Source of the DNA: RGIG6353 sp045531285
GTDB taxonomy: Bacteria > Bacillota > Clostridia > Oscillospirales > SIG627
Length of the DNA stretch: 6,824 nucleotides
Assembly (NCBI GenBank): GCA_045531285.1
Contig: JAZSDT010000163.1
Span: 1-6,824, forward strand
Direction of reading: 5' to 3'
Part shown: positions 1-6,285 of the stretch, one piece after another
How the letters are laid out: the number at the start of each line of letters is the position of its first letter
Position numbering within the stretch: position 1 is the stretch's first letter
Notes under the pieces: model-generated
The model's input: the letters and a program-made list of their open reading frames with translations, nothing else
The model's database searches: none
What the model was told of the DNA's origin: nothing
Position numbers and translations under genes: made by a program

Positions 1-34
1 TCAGCCTAAAATCGTCTGATATTTTTTTATTCTA

Positions 35-62
35 TTGACTTTACTTTTCTTTGTGATATACT
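35..62 (+). promoter_or_regulatory. Sigma-A-type promoter with extended -10 for the six-gene operon
   Basis: TTGACT at 35-40 and TATACT at 57-62 are separated by 16 bases. A TG at 54-55, one base before the -10 box, makes it an extended -10 promoter. A run of T and A bases just upstream (20-34) could act as an UP element. Transcription would start around 69-70, almost at the Shine-Dalgarno AGGAG (71-75), leaving a leader of only about 15 bases with no room for a riboswitch. This is read by eye from consensus matches. Confidence 0.7.
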
Positions 63-83
63 TGTAATTAAGGAGTGAGTTAT

Positions 84-251
84 ATGGAGACAAGGTATTA
101 TACTCTTGCAAAAATCGATGGTGAGTATGCGTATTTAAAAGACCAAAACAGTGACAATGAAGTCTTTATAGCGCTTGCGCTTCTACCAGACGGCGTTGAC
201 GTGGGAAGCAAAATTAAGTGTGAAATGTTTGAATATACATTAATAGATTGA
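84..251 (+). CDS. Small DUF3006-like protein, first gene of the operon
   Basis: A 55-residue protein that starts at ATG 84, 8 bases after a strong AGGAG (71-75), and ends at TGA 249-251. The pattern DGEYA-L at residues 12-18, then a central ALLPDGV at 32-38 and an exposed VGSKI at 40-44, matches the layout of DUF3006 proteins as I know them: a short beta-rich fold with 'DGxxAVL ... LLPxGxxxGD'. There is no signal peptide or membrane segment. The molecular function of DUF3006 is unknown; members are often found as tiny genes beside unrelated enzymes in Clostridia. Here it is the promoter-proximal gene, 12 bases ahead of the amidohydrolase, and is almost certainly cotranscribed with it. The reading frame and ribosome site are seen directly; the family name is inferred from pattern memory and could be wrong. 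Confidence 0.72.
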   Translation: METRYYTLAKIDGEYAYLKDQNSDNEVFIALALLPDGVDVGSKIKCEMFEYTLID

Positions 252-263
252 GGAGAGATTAAC

Positions 264-1592
264 ATGGAGAATTTTAACAAGGCAGTGGAAAAATACCGCG
301 AAATGATGTTTGAAGCAGAGCGGTATATTTGGCAGAATCCTGAGACCGGATATAAGGAGTTTAAAACCTCAAAGTATATGCAACAAGCTTTTGAAAAACT
401 TGGATATAAGCTGACACTTGCAGATGGCATAACAGGCTTTTATACAGTGATTGATACAGGCAGACCGGGTCCTGAATTGCTTATAATGGCTGAACTTGAT
501 TCTATAATATGTCCTTCGCATCCCGAATGCGATAAACAAACGGGTGCGGTGCATTCTTGCGGACATCATGCTCAGTGTTCGGCACTAATTGGCATAGCAG
601 GTGCGCTTACTGAGCCTGGCATTCTTGACTCATTGTCGGGTAGAATCCGTCTTTGCGCAGTTCCTGCTGAAGAGCTTCTTGAAATTGAATACAGAAAACA
701 GCTTATCGACGAAGGAAAGATAAAGTATTTTGGTGGAAAACCAGAGTTCCTTGCAAGAGGTTATTTTGACGGTGTAGACCTTGCTTTTATGGTACATACT
801 TCAAGTTCATTTAGTGCGCGATATGGCTCTGTTGGATGTATCGCAAAGAAAATAGAATACAAGGGTAAGGCTTCTCACGCCGGTGGCTCGCCTTGGAATG
901 GAAAAAATGCTTTGTATGCAGCTACGTGCGGTCTGAACGCCGTAAATGCAATACGAGAAACCTTCCAAGAGTCCGATATTATCAGAGTGCATCCAATTAT
1001 TACTAACGGCGGTGCGATGGTAAATGCAATTCCCGCCGTAACTACGCTTGAAAGCTATGTCAGAGGCGCCAGCTTCGAAGGAATTCTTTCAGCAAACAAA
1101 AGGGTGAATCAGGCGTTCATAGGTGCAGCGCTTTCTCTTGGTACAAATATTGAAATTTGCGATATGCCCGGTTATGGTCCTCTTGTTAACAACGCAGATA
1201 TGCTTGACGTGGTTGCAGAAGCGATGGCAAACGCACTTCCCGAGAAGACTTACACTTACAATCCTGCAATGGGATCAGGTTCTACGGATATGGGTGACTT
1301 GTGTTGTGTGATGCCGGTTGTTCATCCTTATGCAGGCGGTGCAAAGGGTACCTCTCACGGCTCAGACTATTATATCGACGATCCGGAGGAAGCGTGTGTG
1401 GGCAGTGCAAAAATGCAAATGGAAATGCTCAGAATACTTATGAGTGATAACGCAAAACGTGCTAAAGAAATAGTAGCAAATTATAAGCCTTTGTTTGCGT
1501 CAAAGGATGAATACATTGCGTATATGGATAGCTTGAATTCATTCGGTGATAGAATAGAATATACAGATAAAGATGCAAAAGTAAGACTTTAA
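264..1592 (+). CDS. M20-family amidohydrolase / metallopeptidase
   Basis: 442 residues, the usual size for an M20 amidohydrolase (AbgA/AbgB and IAA-amino-acid hydrolase group), which use a metal centre to cleave amide bonds in N-acyl amino acids or small peptides. The catalytic domain shows AELD (D79), SCGHH (C99, H101), the AEE pair (E136 as likely general base, E137 as ligand), H178 in FMVHTS, and TSHGSDY (H365) near the C-terminus, so a full set of likely metal ligands is present. The inserted dimerisation domain carries the typical KASHAGGSPWNGKNAL segment (202-217, H205). The usual Asp after CGH is replaced by His102. No signal peptide is present, so it should be cytoplasmic. ATG 264 sits 8 bases after AGGAG (251-255), which overlaps the previous stop codon. 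The substrate is not predictable; the neighbours suggest an amide on an amino sugar or amino acid conjugate. Confidence 0.9.
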   Translation: MENFNKAVEKYREMMFEAERYIWQNPETGYKEFKTSKYMQQAFEKLGYKLTLADGITGFYTVIDTGRPGPELLIMAELDSIICPSHPECDKQTGAVHSCGHHAQCSALIGIAGALTEPGILDSLSGRIRLCAVPAEELLEIEYRKQLIDEGKIKYFGGKPEFLARGYFDGVDLAFMVHTSSSFSARYGSVGCIAKKIEYKGKASHAGGSPWNGKNALYAATCGLNAVNAIRETFQESDIIRVHPIITNGGAMVNAIPAVTTLESYVRGASFEGILSANKRVNQAFIGAALSLGTNIEICDMPGYGPLVNNADMLDVVAEAMANALPEKTYTYNPAMGSGSTDMGDLCCVMPVVHPYAGGAKGTSHGSDYYIDDPEEACVGSAKMQMEMLRILMSDNAKRAKEIVANYKPLFASKDEYIAYMDSLNSFGDRIEYTDKDAKVRL

Positions 1593-1596
1593 GGAG
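1592..1596 (+). promoter_or_regulatory. Shine-Dalgarno AGGAG that decides the start of the glycosidase gene
   Basis: AGGAG lies 8 bases before ATG 1605. An in-frame GTG at 1596 would be three codons longer, but it overlaps this ribosome site and has no site of its own. ATG 1605 is therefore the better start. The site also overlaps the TAA stop of the amidohydrolase gene (1590-1592). Confidence 0.85.
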
Positions 1597-1604
1597 TGAA
1601 TACT

Positions 1605-2606
1605 ATGAAAAAGATGTGGTCTATTCTCGTACATCTAGGAGTGGGCTTTTCGCCGAATTCAAAAGACGTGAAAACACTTTGTTGGGATGACAGTACCTGG
1701 GATATGATAGTTGATGGCTCTGTAAAGGCTGGGTTGAATACTATTGTGTTGGACGTAAATGACGGTATGGAGTTTGCAAGTCATCCTGAAATAGCGATTA
1801 ACGGTGCTTGGTCGATAGATAGAATGAAGAAGGAAATACACAGATGCCGAGAGCTTGGACTAGCGTTAATTCCTAAACTCAATTTTTCAGCTGCTCATTC
1901 TATGTGGCTTGGCGTTTATCACCGTATGACTTCAACACCTACGTATTACAAAGTTTGTAACGATCTTATAAAGGAAGTGTATGAAGTTTTTGAGCATCCC
2001 GAGTACATTCATATCGGTATGGACGAAGAGGATATTAAGCACGTTCGGAACCGAGACTACGTTATGTGCCGCCAAGGAGAGTTATATTGGCACGACTTGC
2101 GTTTTCTTATCGACTGTGTAAAAGAAACCGGCGCAATGCCTTGGATGTGGTCGTGTCCTTTGTTTTCTGATCCCGAGGGATACAAAAAGCATATTGGACC
2201 CAAAGAGGTTCTGCTTTCTCCGTGGCATTATAATGCAGTAAGGAAAGAACATTGGACGCATATTTCTACCAGAGCGGAATACGTTGCTTATTACAACGAA
2301 GGCGAGTATGCTTCAATGGGAATAGAGTATGTAGAGCAAGACCCGTTCCTTGTGCGATTTATGGAGTTGGCACTTCCTTTAATGAAGGAGGGATATCTTT
2401 ATGCTCCGTGCGTATCTGTATTCAATAGATGCCCACACAATACTCACGACATAGTTGAATACTTCAAAGAAAATGCTCCTGATGACCAAATAATCGGTTA
2501 TATGACAGCGCCATGGTTTAGAACTTTACCCGAAAAAGAGCAATACTTCGCTGAAAGCTTTGACCTTATCAAGATTGCAAAGGAAGATTTTTATTCAGAG
2601 GGATAA
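1605..2606 (+). CDS. GH20-like TIM-barrel glycoside hydrolase (probable cytoplasmic beta-N-acetylhexosaminidase type)
   Basis: 333 residues from ATG 1605. The order of motifs fits a family 20 glycosidase barrel: a beta strand with LNTIVLDVND (44-53), a long helix MKKEIHRCRELGLALIPKLNF (74-94) leading to the next strand, then YIHIGMDEE (134-142). That last motif is the GH20 catalytic H-x-G-x-D-E signature, with D140 as the residue that orients the substrate acetamido group and E141 as the acid/base. Trp-rich strand ends follow (PWMW at 179-182, SPWHY at 205-209). GH20 enzymes remove terminal beta-linked GlcNAc or GalNAc by substrate-assisted catalysis. The protein is little more than a catalytic barrel, without a signal peptide or carbohydrate-binding domain, and resembles the intracellular GcnA-like branch. 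It is 12 bases after the amidohydrolase and 2 bases before the deacetylase gene. The family call is from motifs only; a related GH20-like barrel with another sugar substrate is possible. Confidence 0.72.
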   Translation: MKKMWSILVHLGVGFSPNSKDVKTLCWDDSTWDMIVDGSVKAGLNTIVLDVNDGMEFASHPEIAINGAWSIDRMKKEIHRCRELGLALIPKLNFSAAHSMWLGVYHRMTSTPTYYKVCNDLIKEVYEVFEHPEYIHIGMDEEDIKHVRNRDYVMCRQGELYWHDLRFLIDCVKETGAMPWMWSCPLFSDPEGYKKHIGPKEVLLSPWHYNAVRKEHWTHISTRAEYVAYYNEGEYASMGIEYVEQDPFLVRFMELALPLMKEGYLYAPCVSVFNRCPHNTHDIVEYFKENAPDDQIIGYMTAPWFRTLPEKEQYFAESFDLIKIAKEDFYSEG

Positions 2607-2608
2607 TT

Positions 2609-3931
2609 ATGACTGATATAATTTTTTCTTTCGATACTGAAGACTTTACTTCAAATCGCTCTGCAGATGCTATATACAGAGAGGCAGAGATATTGCGCGA
2701 AGAAGGAGTAAAGGGCGGATTTTGTATTGTAGGACTATTGGCTAAGCAGCTTGAAAACTGGGGTAGAAAAGACGTACTTGATGCTTTGACGTTTCATGAC
2801 ATCGGTACTCATACCTACGGACATTCTTTACACCCAACAATCAATGAATACACGGATATCGAGAGTTACACGGATGCACATAGCGAACTGATGCGTCAAG
2901 AGACCGAAGCTGTTAAAATGATTCAACACGCTACGGGCAGATATCCTATAGTATCGTGTCCTCCTGGTAATCAGAAAACTTATGTTGCAATGTATGGCTT
3001 TGGAGATTTGAATATTCCGATTTATGCTGATACTTATTGTGACACAAAAGACGGTGAAGGCGTTTATTACTGTAATATATACCAAATACAGTATACTTTT
3101 TCATTTGAAAAATTTATGGAAGATGATTCTGACGAGTATATGCAAAAGTCGCTCGATGAACTTTCAAAGTATAAAAGAGCGATAATTTTTACTCATCCCA
3201 ATGCCGCTGTTTTTCACTCAACTTGGGACATTGAAAATTATTGCAAAAAGAATCTTTGTGACTTTGGAGATTGGAAAGAACCTCCTCGACGTGACGAGGA
3301 GGAAACAGAACGGTTTTACGCGAGCATTCGCAGGTTTGTGCGTATGATCAAAAAAGACAGCCGTTTTAGAATTACAACGTACAGTGAACTTGCAACCACT
3401 CTTTCAATGGAAAGGGAAAGAGTGGTTACAGTAGGTGACATTCCTTATATAGATAATGTCTTAAAAGATAACTTTTTCCCACTGAGAGCCCCAGTTTCAC
3501 TTTCTTTATCTGATATTTTTCTTGCTTGTCACGATTTGTTGCTTGGTAAAAAACAACATGTTTGCGGCAAGGTTTACGGTTTCCTTGATGAGCCTTATGC
3601 CATCACAAAAGAGTTGAAGGTTAGTGCAGAGGATGTTGTAAAAGCTGCTGAGAGCATGGATGTATCAGGTTTTTTACCGGAAAAGATAACAGTAGGAAAC
3701 GTTTTTGTAGGACCTGCTGATTTTATGAGAGCTGCGCTCAAAGTGTTGCAGGGGGAAAAAGAAATTTCTTTGCTTCCTGACACACAGCTTCCGTCTATTG
3801 ATATACTTCCGAAAACCAAAAACTGTAATTTTAAAACGTGGATAATCCAAAGCGATGAATTTGAAGACAATTATCTTTCTAAAAGACTTAAGCTTCAATG
3901 TTGGACAATGAGATTTTTAAACAAGGAGTAA
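2609..3931 (+). CDS. NodB-type polysaccharide deacetylase with extra C-terminal region
   Basis: 440 residues. The N-terminal 265 or so form a NodB (carbohydrate esterase 4-like) domain, which removes acetyl groups from sugars with a metal. Visible motifs are FSFDTED (D9 as general base, D12 as metal ligand), HDIGTHTYGH (H68 and H72 as the metal-binding HxxxH pair), SCPPG (116-120) and FTHP (H196, last motif). In the third motif the Arg common in this family is replaced by Cys117. Residues 270-385 are an added C-terminal region with two similar stretches, about 290-314 and 355-382, of the form 'FLP--ITVG---V-PADF--A---L', which resembles a pseudomurein-binding repeat. There is no signal peptide, which is unusual for this family and suggests a soluble intracellular sugar rather than cell-wall polymer. 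The start ATG 2609 follows AGAGGG by 6 bases, only 2 bases after the previous stop. The gene contains two unusual hairpins (3281-3302 and 3394-3427). Confidence 0.85.
   Translation: MTDIIFSFDTEDFTSNRSADAIYREAEILREEGVKGGFCIVGLLAKQLENWGRKDVLDALTFHDIGTHTYGHSLHPTINEYTDIESYTDAHSELMRQETEAVKMIQHATGRYPIVSCPPGNQKTYVAMYGFGDLNIPIYADTYCDTKDGEGVYYCNIYQIQYTFSFEKFMEDDSDEYMQKSLDELSKYKRAIIFTHPNAAVFHSTWDIENYCKKNLCDFGDWKEPPRRDEEETERFYASIRRFVRMIKKDSRFRITTYSELATTLSMERERVVTVGDIPYIDNVLKDNFFPLRAPVSLSLSDIFLACHDLLLGKKQHVCGKVYGFLDEPYAITKELKVSAEDVVKAAESMDVSGFLPEKITVGNVFVGPADFMRAALKVLQGEKEISLLPDTQLPSIDILPKTKNCNFKTWIIQSDEFEDNYLSKRLKLQCWTMRFLNKE
3281..3302. repeat. 8-bp perfect inverted repeat within the deacetylase gene
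   Basis: CCTCCTCG (3281-3288) and CGAGGAGG (3295-3302) are exact reverse complements around a 6-base loop. It encodes PPRRDEEE, so part of the symmetry may just follow from Pro, Arg and Glu codons. There is no following T run. Confidence 0.6.
3394..3427. repeat. 12-bp perfect inverted repeat within the deacetylase gene
   Basis: AACCACTCTTTC (3394-3405) and GAAAGAGTGGTT (3416-3427) are exact reverse complements with a 10-base loop (3406-3415). It lies at the junction between the NodB domain and the extra C-terminal region (about residues 262-273). No T run follows, so it is not an intrinsic terminator. It could fold in the mRNA as a stability or pausing element, or mark the seam of an old insertion. 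Its role is unknown. Confidence 0.75.
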
Positions 3932-3935
3932 GAAT

Positions 3936-4733
3936 ATGAGAAGATCACTTGATACGTTAGCGGCTGCTTTGTGTTATTCAATGGGAATAACACCGCCTGA
4001 AAAAGCAAATATAGCAAACCCCGAAATTACCGAATATGTCGATTCTGTTCTTGGCGGTGAAAAAGTCGACAGAGTATTTATGTACAACCCGGATGCTATT
4101 GGTCAGTGGATATACGAAAAGTACGATGGTTTATTAAAAAAGGTAACGGATAAAACAGAGCTTGAAGTGGAGTTTGAATCCGTTATGCCTTCTGTTACAC
4201 CTGTTTGCTTTGGAACAATTTACACAGGTGCTCAGCCTTCCGTTCACGGAATTCAGAAGTACGAAAAGCCTGTTCTTAAAATAGAAACTGTTTTTGATGC
4301 TTTAATAAAAGCAGGGAAGAAGCCTGTAATTATTGCAATAAACGAGTGCAGCATTGCAAAAATATTTCTCGAACGAAAAATGGATTACTTCATTTATAAA
4401 AGCTATGAAGAAATTAATGCTAAAGCAGCTGAAATAATAATGAAGGACGAATACGATTTCGTCGTTGTTTACAACGGAAATTATGATTCAACAATGCATA
4501 AATTCGGACCTGAGAGCCTTGAAGCACTTTCAATGCTACGTGCTAACGCAGAAGCGTATGCTTTTTTTGATAGTATGATTAAAAAACATTGGAATGAGCA
4601 TAATACACTTGTAGCTTTTGCAATGGATCACGGTTGCCATGAAATTGACGAAGGTTGTGGCTCTCACGGACTTGATATGCCCGAGGATATCCATATAAAG
4701 CATCGCTATAAAATTCATACTCGGAGTAATTAA
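3936..4733 (+). CDS. Alkaline-phosphatase-superfamily phosphodiesterase/phosphatase (nucleotide pyrophosphatase-like)
   Basis: 265 residues, at the short end for this superfamily. All two-metal-site residues can be placed by comparison with nucleotide pyrophosphatases: D53 in YNPDAIG, T88 as probable nucleophile in SVTPVCFGTIYTG (followed by PSVHGI), D184 and H188 in NYDSTMHKFGPES, D231 and H232 in MDHG, and H244 in GSHG. The Asn that usually follows the nucleophile by three positions is Cys91 here. It has no signal peptide or membrane segment, so it is probably cytoplasmic. Family members split phosphodiesters or phosphate monoesters; the substrate is not clear. The first 40 residues are an extra helical stretch before the core. 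ATG 3936 is 7 bases after AAGGAG (3923-3928), which overlaps the end of the deacetylase gene. Its stop shares one base with the symporter start (TAATG at 4731-4735), pointing to translational coupling. Confidence 0.85.
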   Translation: MRRSLDTLAAALCYSMGITPPEKANIANPEITEYVDSVLGGEKVDRVFMYNPDAIGQWIYEKYDGLLKKVTDKTELEVEFESVMPSVTPVCFGTIYTGAQPSVHGIQKYEKPVLKIETVFDALIKAGKKPVIIAINECSIAKIFLERKMDYFIYKSYEEINAKAAEIIMKDEYDFVVVYNGNYDSTMHKFGPESLEALSMLRANAEAYAFFDSMIKKHWNEHNTLVAFAMDHGCHEIDEGCGSHGLDMPEDIHIKHRYKIHTRSN

Positions 4734-6133
4734 TGGTTGACAAAATTATCGCTCTAATCAGCGATGCTCTTTACAGTTACGTTTTGATTGTTCTATTGAT
4801 CGTGTGCGGAGTTTATTTTTCACTCCGCACACGTTTTGCTCAATTTAGACTCTTTAAAGAACAGTTAAGGTCGGTTTTGGAAAAAAACGGTTCAGAAAAA
4901 GGAGTTTCTTCTTTTCAGGCACTTATGGTTTCCACAGCTTCCAGAGTAGGCACAGGTAATATAATCGGAGTGTCCACTGCTATATGTCTGGGCGGCTTCG
5001 GCGCTGTGTTTTGGATGTGGCTTATTGCTATTATCGGTAGTGCATCTGCTCTTATCGAGAGTACTCTTGCTCAGCTTTTTAAACGATTGGGAAATGACGG
5101 TTGGTATGGCGGACCTGCTTATTACATTGAGGCAACTATTAAATCACGCTTTCTTGCTGTTTTGTTTTCTGTATTTCTTATTTTAACCTATGGATTTGGT
5201 TTTAATATGCTTACTTCTTATAACATGCAATCTACACTTGCAGCATATGGATTTTACAACAATGATTTTACACCGTGGCTCGTAGGTGCTGTTTTGGGGG
5301 GATTGGTGTTGTTTTGTCTTTTTGGTGGCGGAAAGCGTATAATCAAAGTTACGGGATTTCTTGTGCCTGTTATGGGAGTACTGTATATTTTGATTGCTCT
5401 GCTTGTTGTAGTATTAAATTATAAATCTTTGCCTTTCGTGTTGACAAAAGTTTTCTCTGAAGCTTTTGATTTTAAAGCTATTTTCGGTGGACTGAGTAGT
5501 TCATGTCTTATGTATGGAATTAAAAGAGGACTGTTCAGTAACGAATCAGGTGTTGGCTCAGCACCAAATGCTTCTGCCTCGGCAGAAGTATCTCACCCGG
5601 CTAAACAAGGCCTTGTGCAAGTGTTGTCTGTTTTTATTGATACGCTTCTTGTTTGTACATCGACTGCATTTATGTGTATGTGCTCGGGTGTCGAGCCGTC
5701 TGCTGATATATCGGGAGCTCCATACGTGCAAATGGCCGTTACGGCAACATTGGGAAATTTTGGCCCTGTATTTATTACACTTGCAATGTTTCTATTTGGA
5801 TTCACAACCTTGCTTGGCAATCTTTACTATGTTGATCAAGGCATGCTGTATATTATGAAACGTAAAATGACAAAAGTGCAGGTGCGCATTTATAATACAG
5901 TTGCATCACTTGTAATATTTATAGGTGCGGGTTTAAGCTCCGACTTATTATGGAACGTTGCCGATATAACTATGGGAGCAATGGCTCTCATAAATATTCC
6001 GGTAATACTTGTGCTTGGTAAGTATGCAATTCTTGCTGTTAACGATTTTTCACAAAAGAAAAAACACAATAAAACAATTACGTTTAAGGCTGATGAAATT
6101 GGCTTTCCGTATGATTGTGAAGCGTGGAAATAA
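4733..6133 (+). CDS. AGCS-family sodium:alanine/glycine symporter
   Basis: 466 residues with about ten hydrophobic segments, the normal size for the AGCS (AlsT/DagA-type) family, which imports alanine, glycine or D-alanine with sodium across the inner membrane. Family marks include FSLRTRFAQFR after the first segment (29-39), RVGTGNIIGVSTAICLGGFG (71-90), FWMWLIAIIG (93-102), DGWYGGPAYYI (122-132), RGLFSNESGVGSAPNASASA (265-284) with HPAKQGLVQ and FIDTLL following, and a C-terminal soluble tail ending in WK. No key segment is missing. The ribosome site GGAG (4723-4726) lies inside the end of the phosphatase gene, 6 bases before ATG 4733. It is the last gene of the operon and links the enzymes to uptake or export of an amino acid. 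A strong hairpin with a T run lies at codons 23-35, and a further palindrome at codons 279-287. Family certain; exact substrate unknown. Confidence 0.95.
   Translation: MVDKIIALISDALYSYVLIVLLIVCGVYFSLRTRFAQFRLFKEQLRSVLEKNGSEKGVSSFQALMVSTASRVGTGNIIGVSTAICLGGFGAVFWMWLIAIIGSASALIESTLAQLFKRLGNDGWYGGPAYYIEATIKSRFLAVLFSVFLILTYGFGFNMLTSYNMQSTLAAYGFYNNDFTPWLVGAVLGGLVLFCLFGGGKRIIKVTGFLVPVMGVLYILIALLVVVLNYKSLPFVLTKVFSEAFDFKAIFGGLSSSCLMYGIKRGLFSNESGVGSAPNASASAEVSHPAKQGLVQVLSVFIDTLLVCTSTAFMCMCSGVEPSADISGAPYVQMAVTATLGNFGPVFITLAMFLFGFTTLLGNLYYVDQGMLYIMKRKMTKVQVRIYNTVASLVIFIGAGLSSDLLWNVADITMGAMALINIPVILVLGKYAILAVNDFSQKKKHNKTITFKADEIGFPYDCEAWK
4801..4837 (+). terminator. Intragenic terminator-like hairpin near the start of the symporter gene
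   Basis: CGTGTGCGGAGT (4801-4812) and ACTCCGCACACG (4822-4833) form a perfect 12-bp stem, 8 of 12 pairs G-C, with a 9-base T-rich loop and TTTT directly after (4834-4837). The shape is that of an intrinsic terminator, though the T run is short. It starts 68 bases into the coding sequence, so ribosomes would normally unfold it; when translation is poor it could stop transcription (polarity or attenuation). It encodes VCGVYFSLRTR, partly conserved in the family. Confidence 0.55.
5568..5591. repeat. Near-perfect 11+11 palindrome inside the symporter gene
   Basis: CTTCTGCC (5571-5578) and GGCAGAAG (5581-5588) are exact reverse complements separated by only TC. Two more A-T pairs and one G-T wobble extend the symmetry to 5568-5591. 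In RNA it would form a 10-bp stem with a CUCG tetraloop. It encodes NASASAEV in the conserved Asn-Ala-Ser-rich segment, so codon content explains part of it. Confidence 0.65.
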
Positions 6134-6160
6134 CTGTTGCTTTTTGCAACGGTTATTTTT
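6132..6160 (+). terminator. Intrinsic terminator of the operon
   Basis: AACTGTTGC (6132-6140) pairs with GCAACGGTT (6146-6154), 9 pairs with one G-T wobble, loop TTTTT, followed by ATTTTT (6155-6160). The stem begins inside the TAA stop codon of the symporter gene, so there is no 3' untranslated spacer. It should end the six-gene transcript and isolate the next gene. Confidence 0.88.
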
Positions 6161-6214
6161 AAATTTACTAGGAAATTATATACTCAAAGTTATTACCAGC
6201 GGTTGTTTAGCCTA

Positions 6215-6241
6215 TTTTTAGCAACTGTTGGTTGCAAAAAA
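6215..6241. repeat. Inverted repeat upstream of the HTH-GlmM promoter, possible operator
   Basis: GCAAC (6221-6225) and GTTGC (6231-6235) flank TGTTG. The symmetry continues through one A-A mismatch into TTTTT (6215-6219) and AAAAA (6237-6241). The A/T runs are on the wrong sides for an intrinsic terminator in either direction. It lies 17 bases before the -35 box and could bind a regulator, perhaps the HTH domain encoded just downstream. The binding idea is inference. Confidence 0.45.
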
Positions 6242-6260
6242 ATCAAATTACAGTTGGTTG
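6224..6260. repeat. Direct repeat AC[T/A]GTTGGTTG overlapping the -35 box
   Basis: ACTGTTGGTTG at 6224-6234 and ACAGTTGGTTG at 6250-6260 match in 10 of 11 positions, 26 bases apart. The second copy overlaps the first three bases of the -35 hexamer TTGATA. A third, weaker GGTTG occurs at 6201-6205. This placement would suit a repressor site. No protein binding is proven. Confidence 0.45.
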
Positions 6261-6285
6261 ATATTTTTATTGTGAAGTGTATAAT
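6258..6285 (+). promoter_or_regulatory. Sigma-A-type promoter for the HTH-GlmM gene
   Basis: TTGATA (6258-6263) and a perfect TATAAT (6280-6285) are 16 bases apart. Transcription would begin near 6292, about 20 bases before ATG 6312. The T-rich spacer and strong boxes suggest an active promoter separate from the upstream operon. Confidence 0.75.

Noticed and set aside
1..30. Possible end of a terminator from an upstream gene (TCAG ... CTGA followed by seven T)
   Set aside because: Only a 4-bp stem with an 11-base loop is visible and the window starts at its first base, so it cannot be judged. The T run may simply be an UP element of the promoter at 35-62.
98..430. Minus-strand open frame across the DUF3006-like gene and the start of the amidohydrolase gene
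   Set aside because: No ribosome site or recognisable domain, and it is opposite two well-supported genes; it is a shadow frame.
1596..1604. GTG start three codons upstream of ATG 1605 for the glycosidase gene
   Set aside because: It overlaps the AGGAG ribosome site and has no Shine-Dalgarno of its own; ATG 1605 has ideal spacing.
4198..4230. 7-bp inverted repeat CACCTGT/ACAGGTG in the phosphatase gene
   Set aside because: Short stem with a 19-base loop; expected by chance in a sequence of this length.
4463..4476. 14-base palindrome CGTTGT-TT-ACAACG in the phosphatase gene
   Set aside because: Too short to stand out from chance and largely fixed by the encoded VYNG residues.
6215..6241. 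Second intrinsic terminator, perhaps bidirectional, in the intergenic region
   Set aside because: The stem is only 5 bp before a mismatch and the T run precedes rather than follows the hairpin in both directions; kept only as a repeat.
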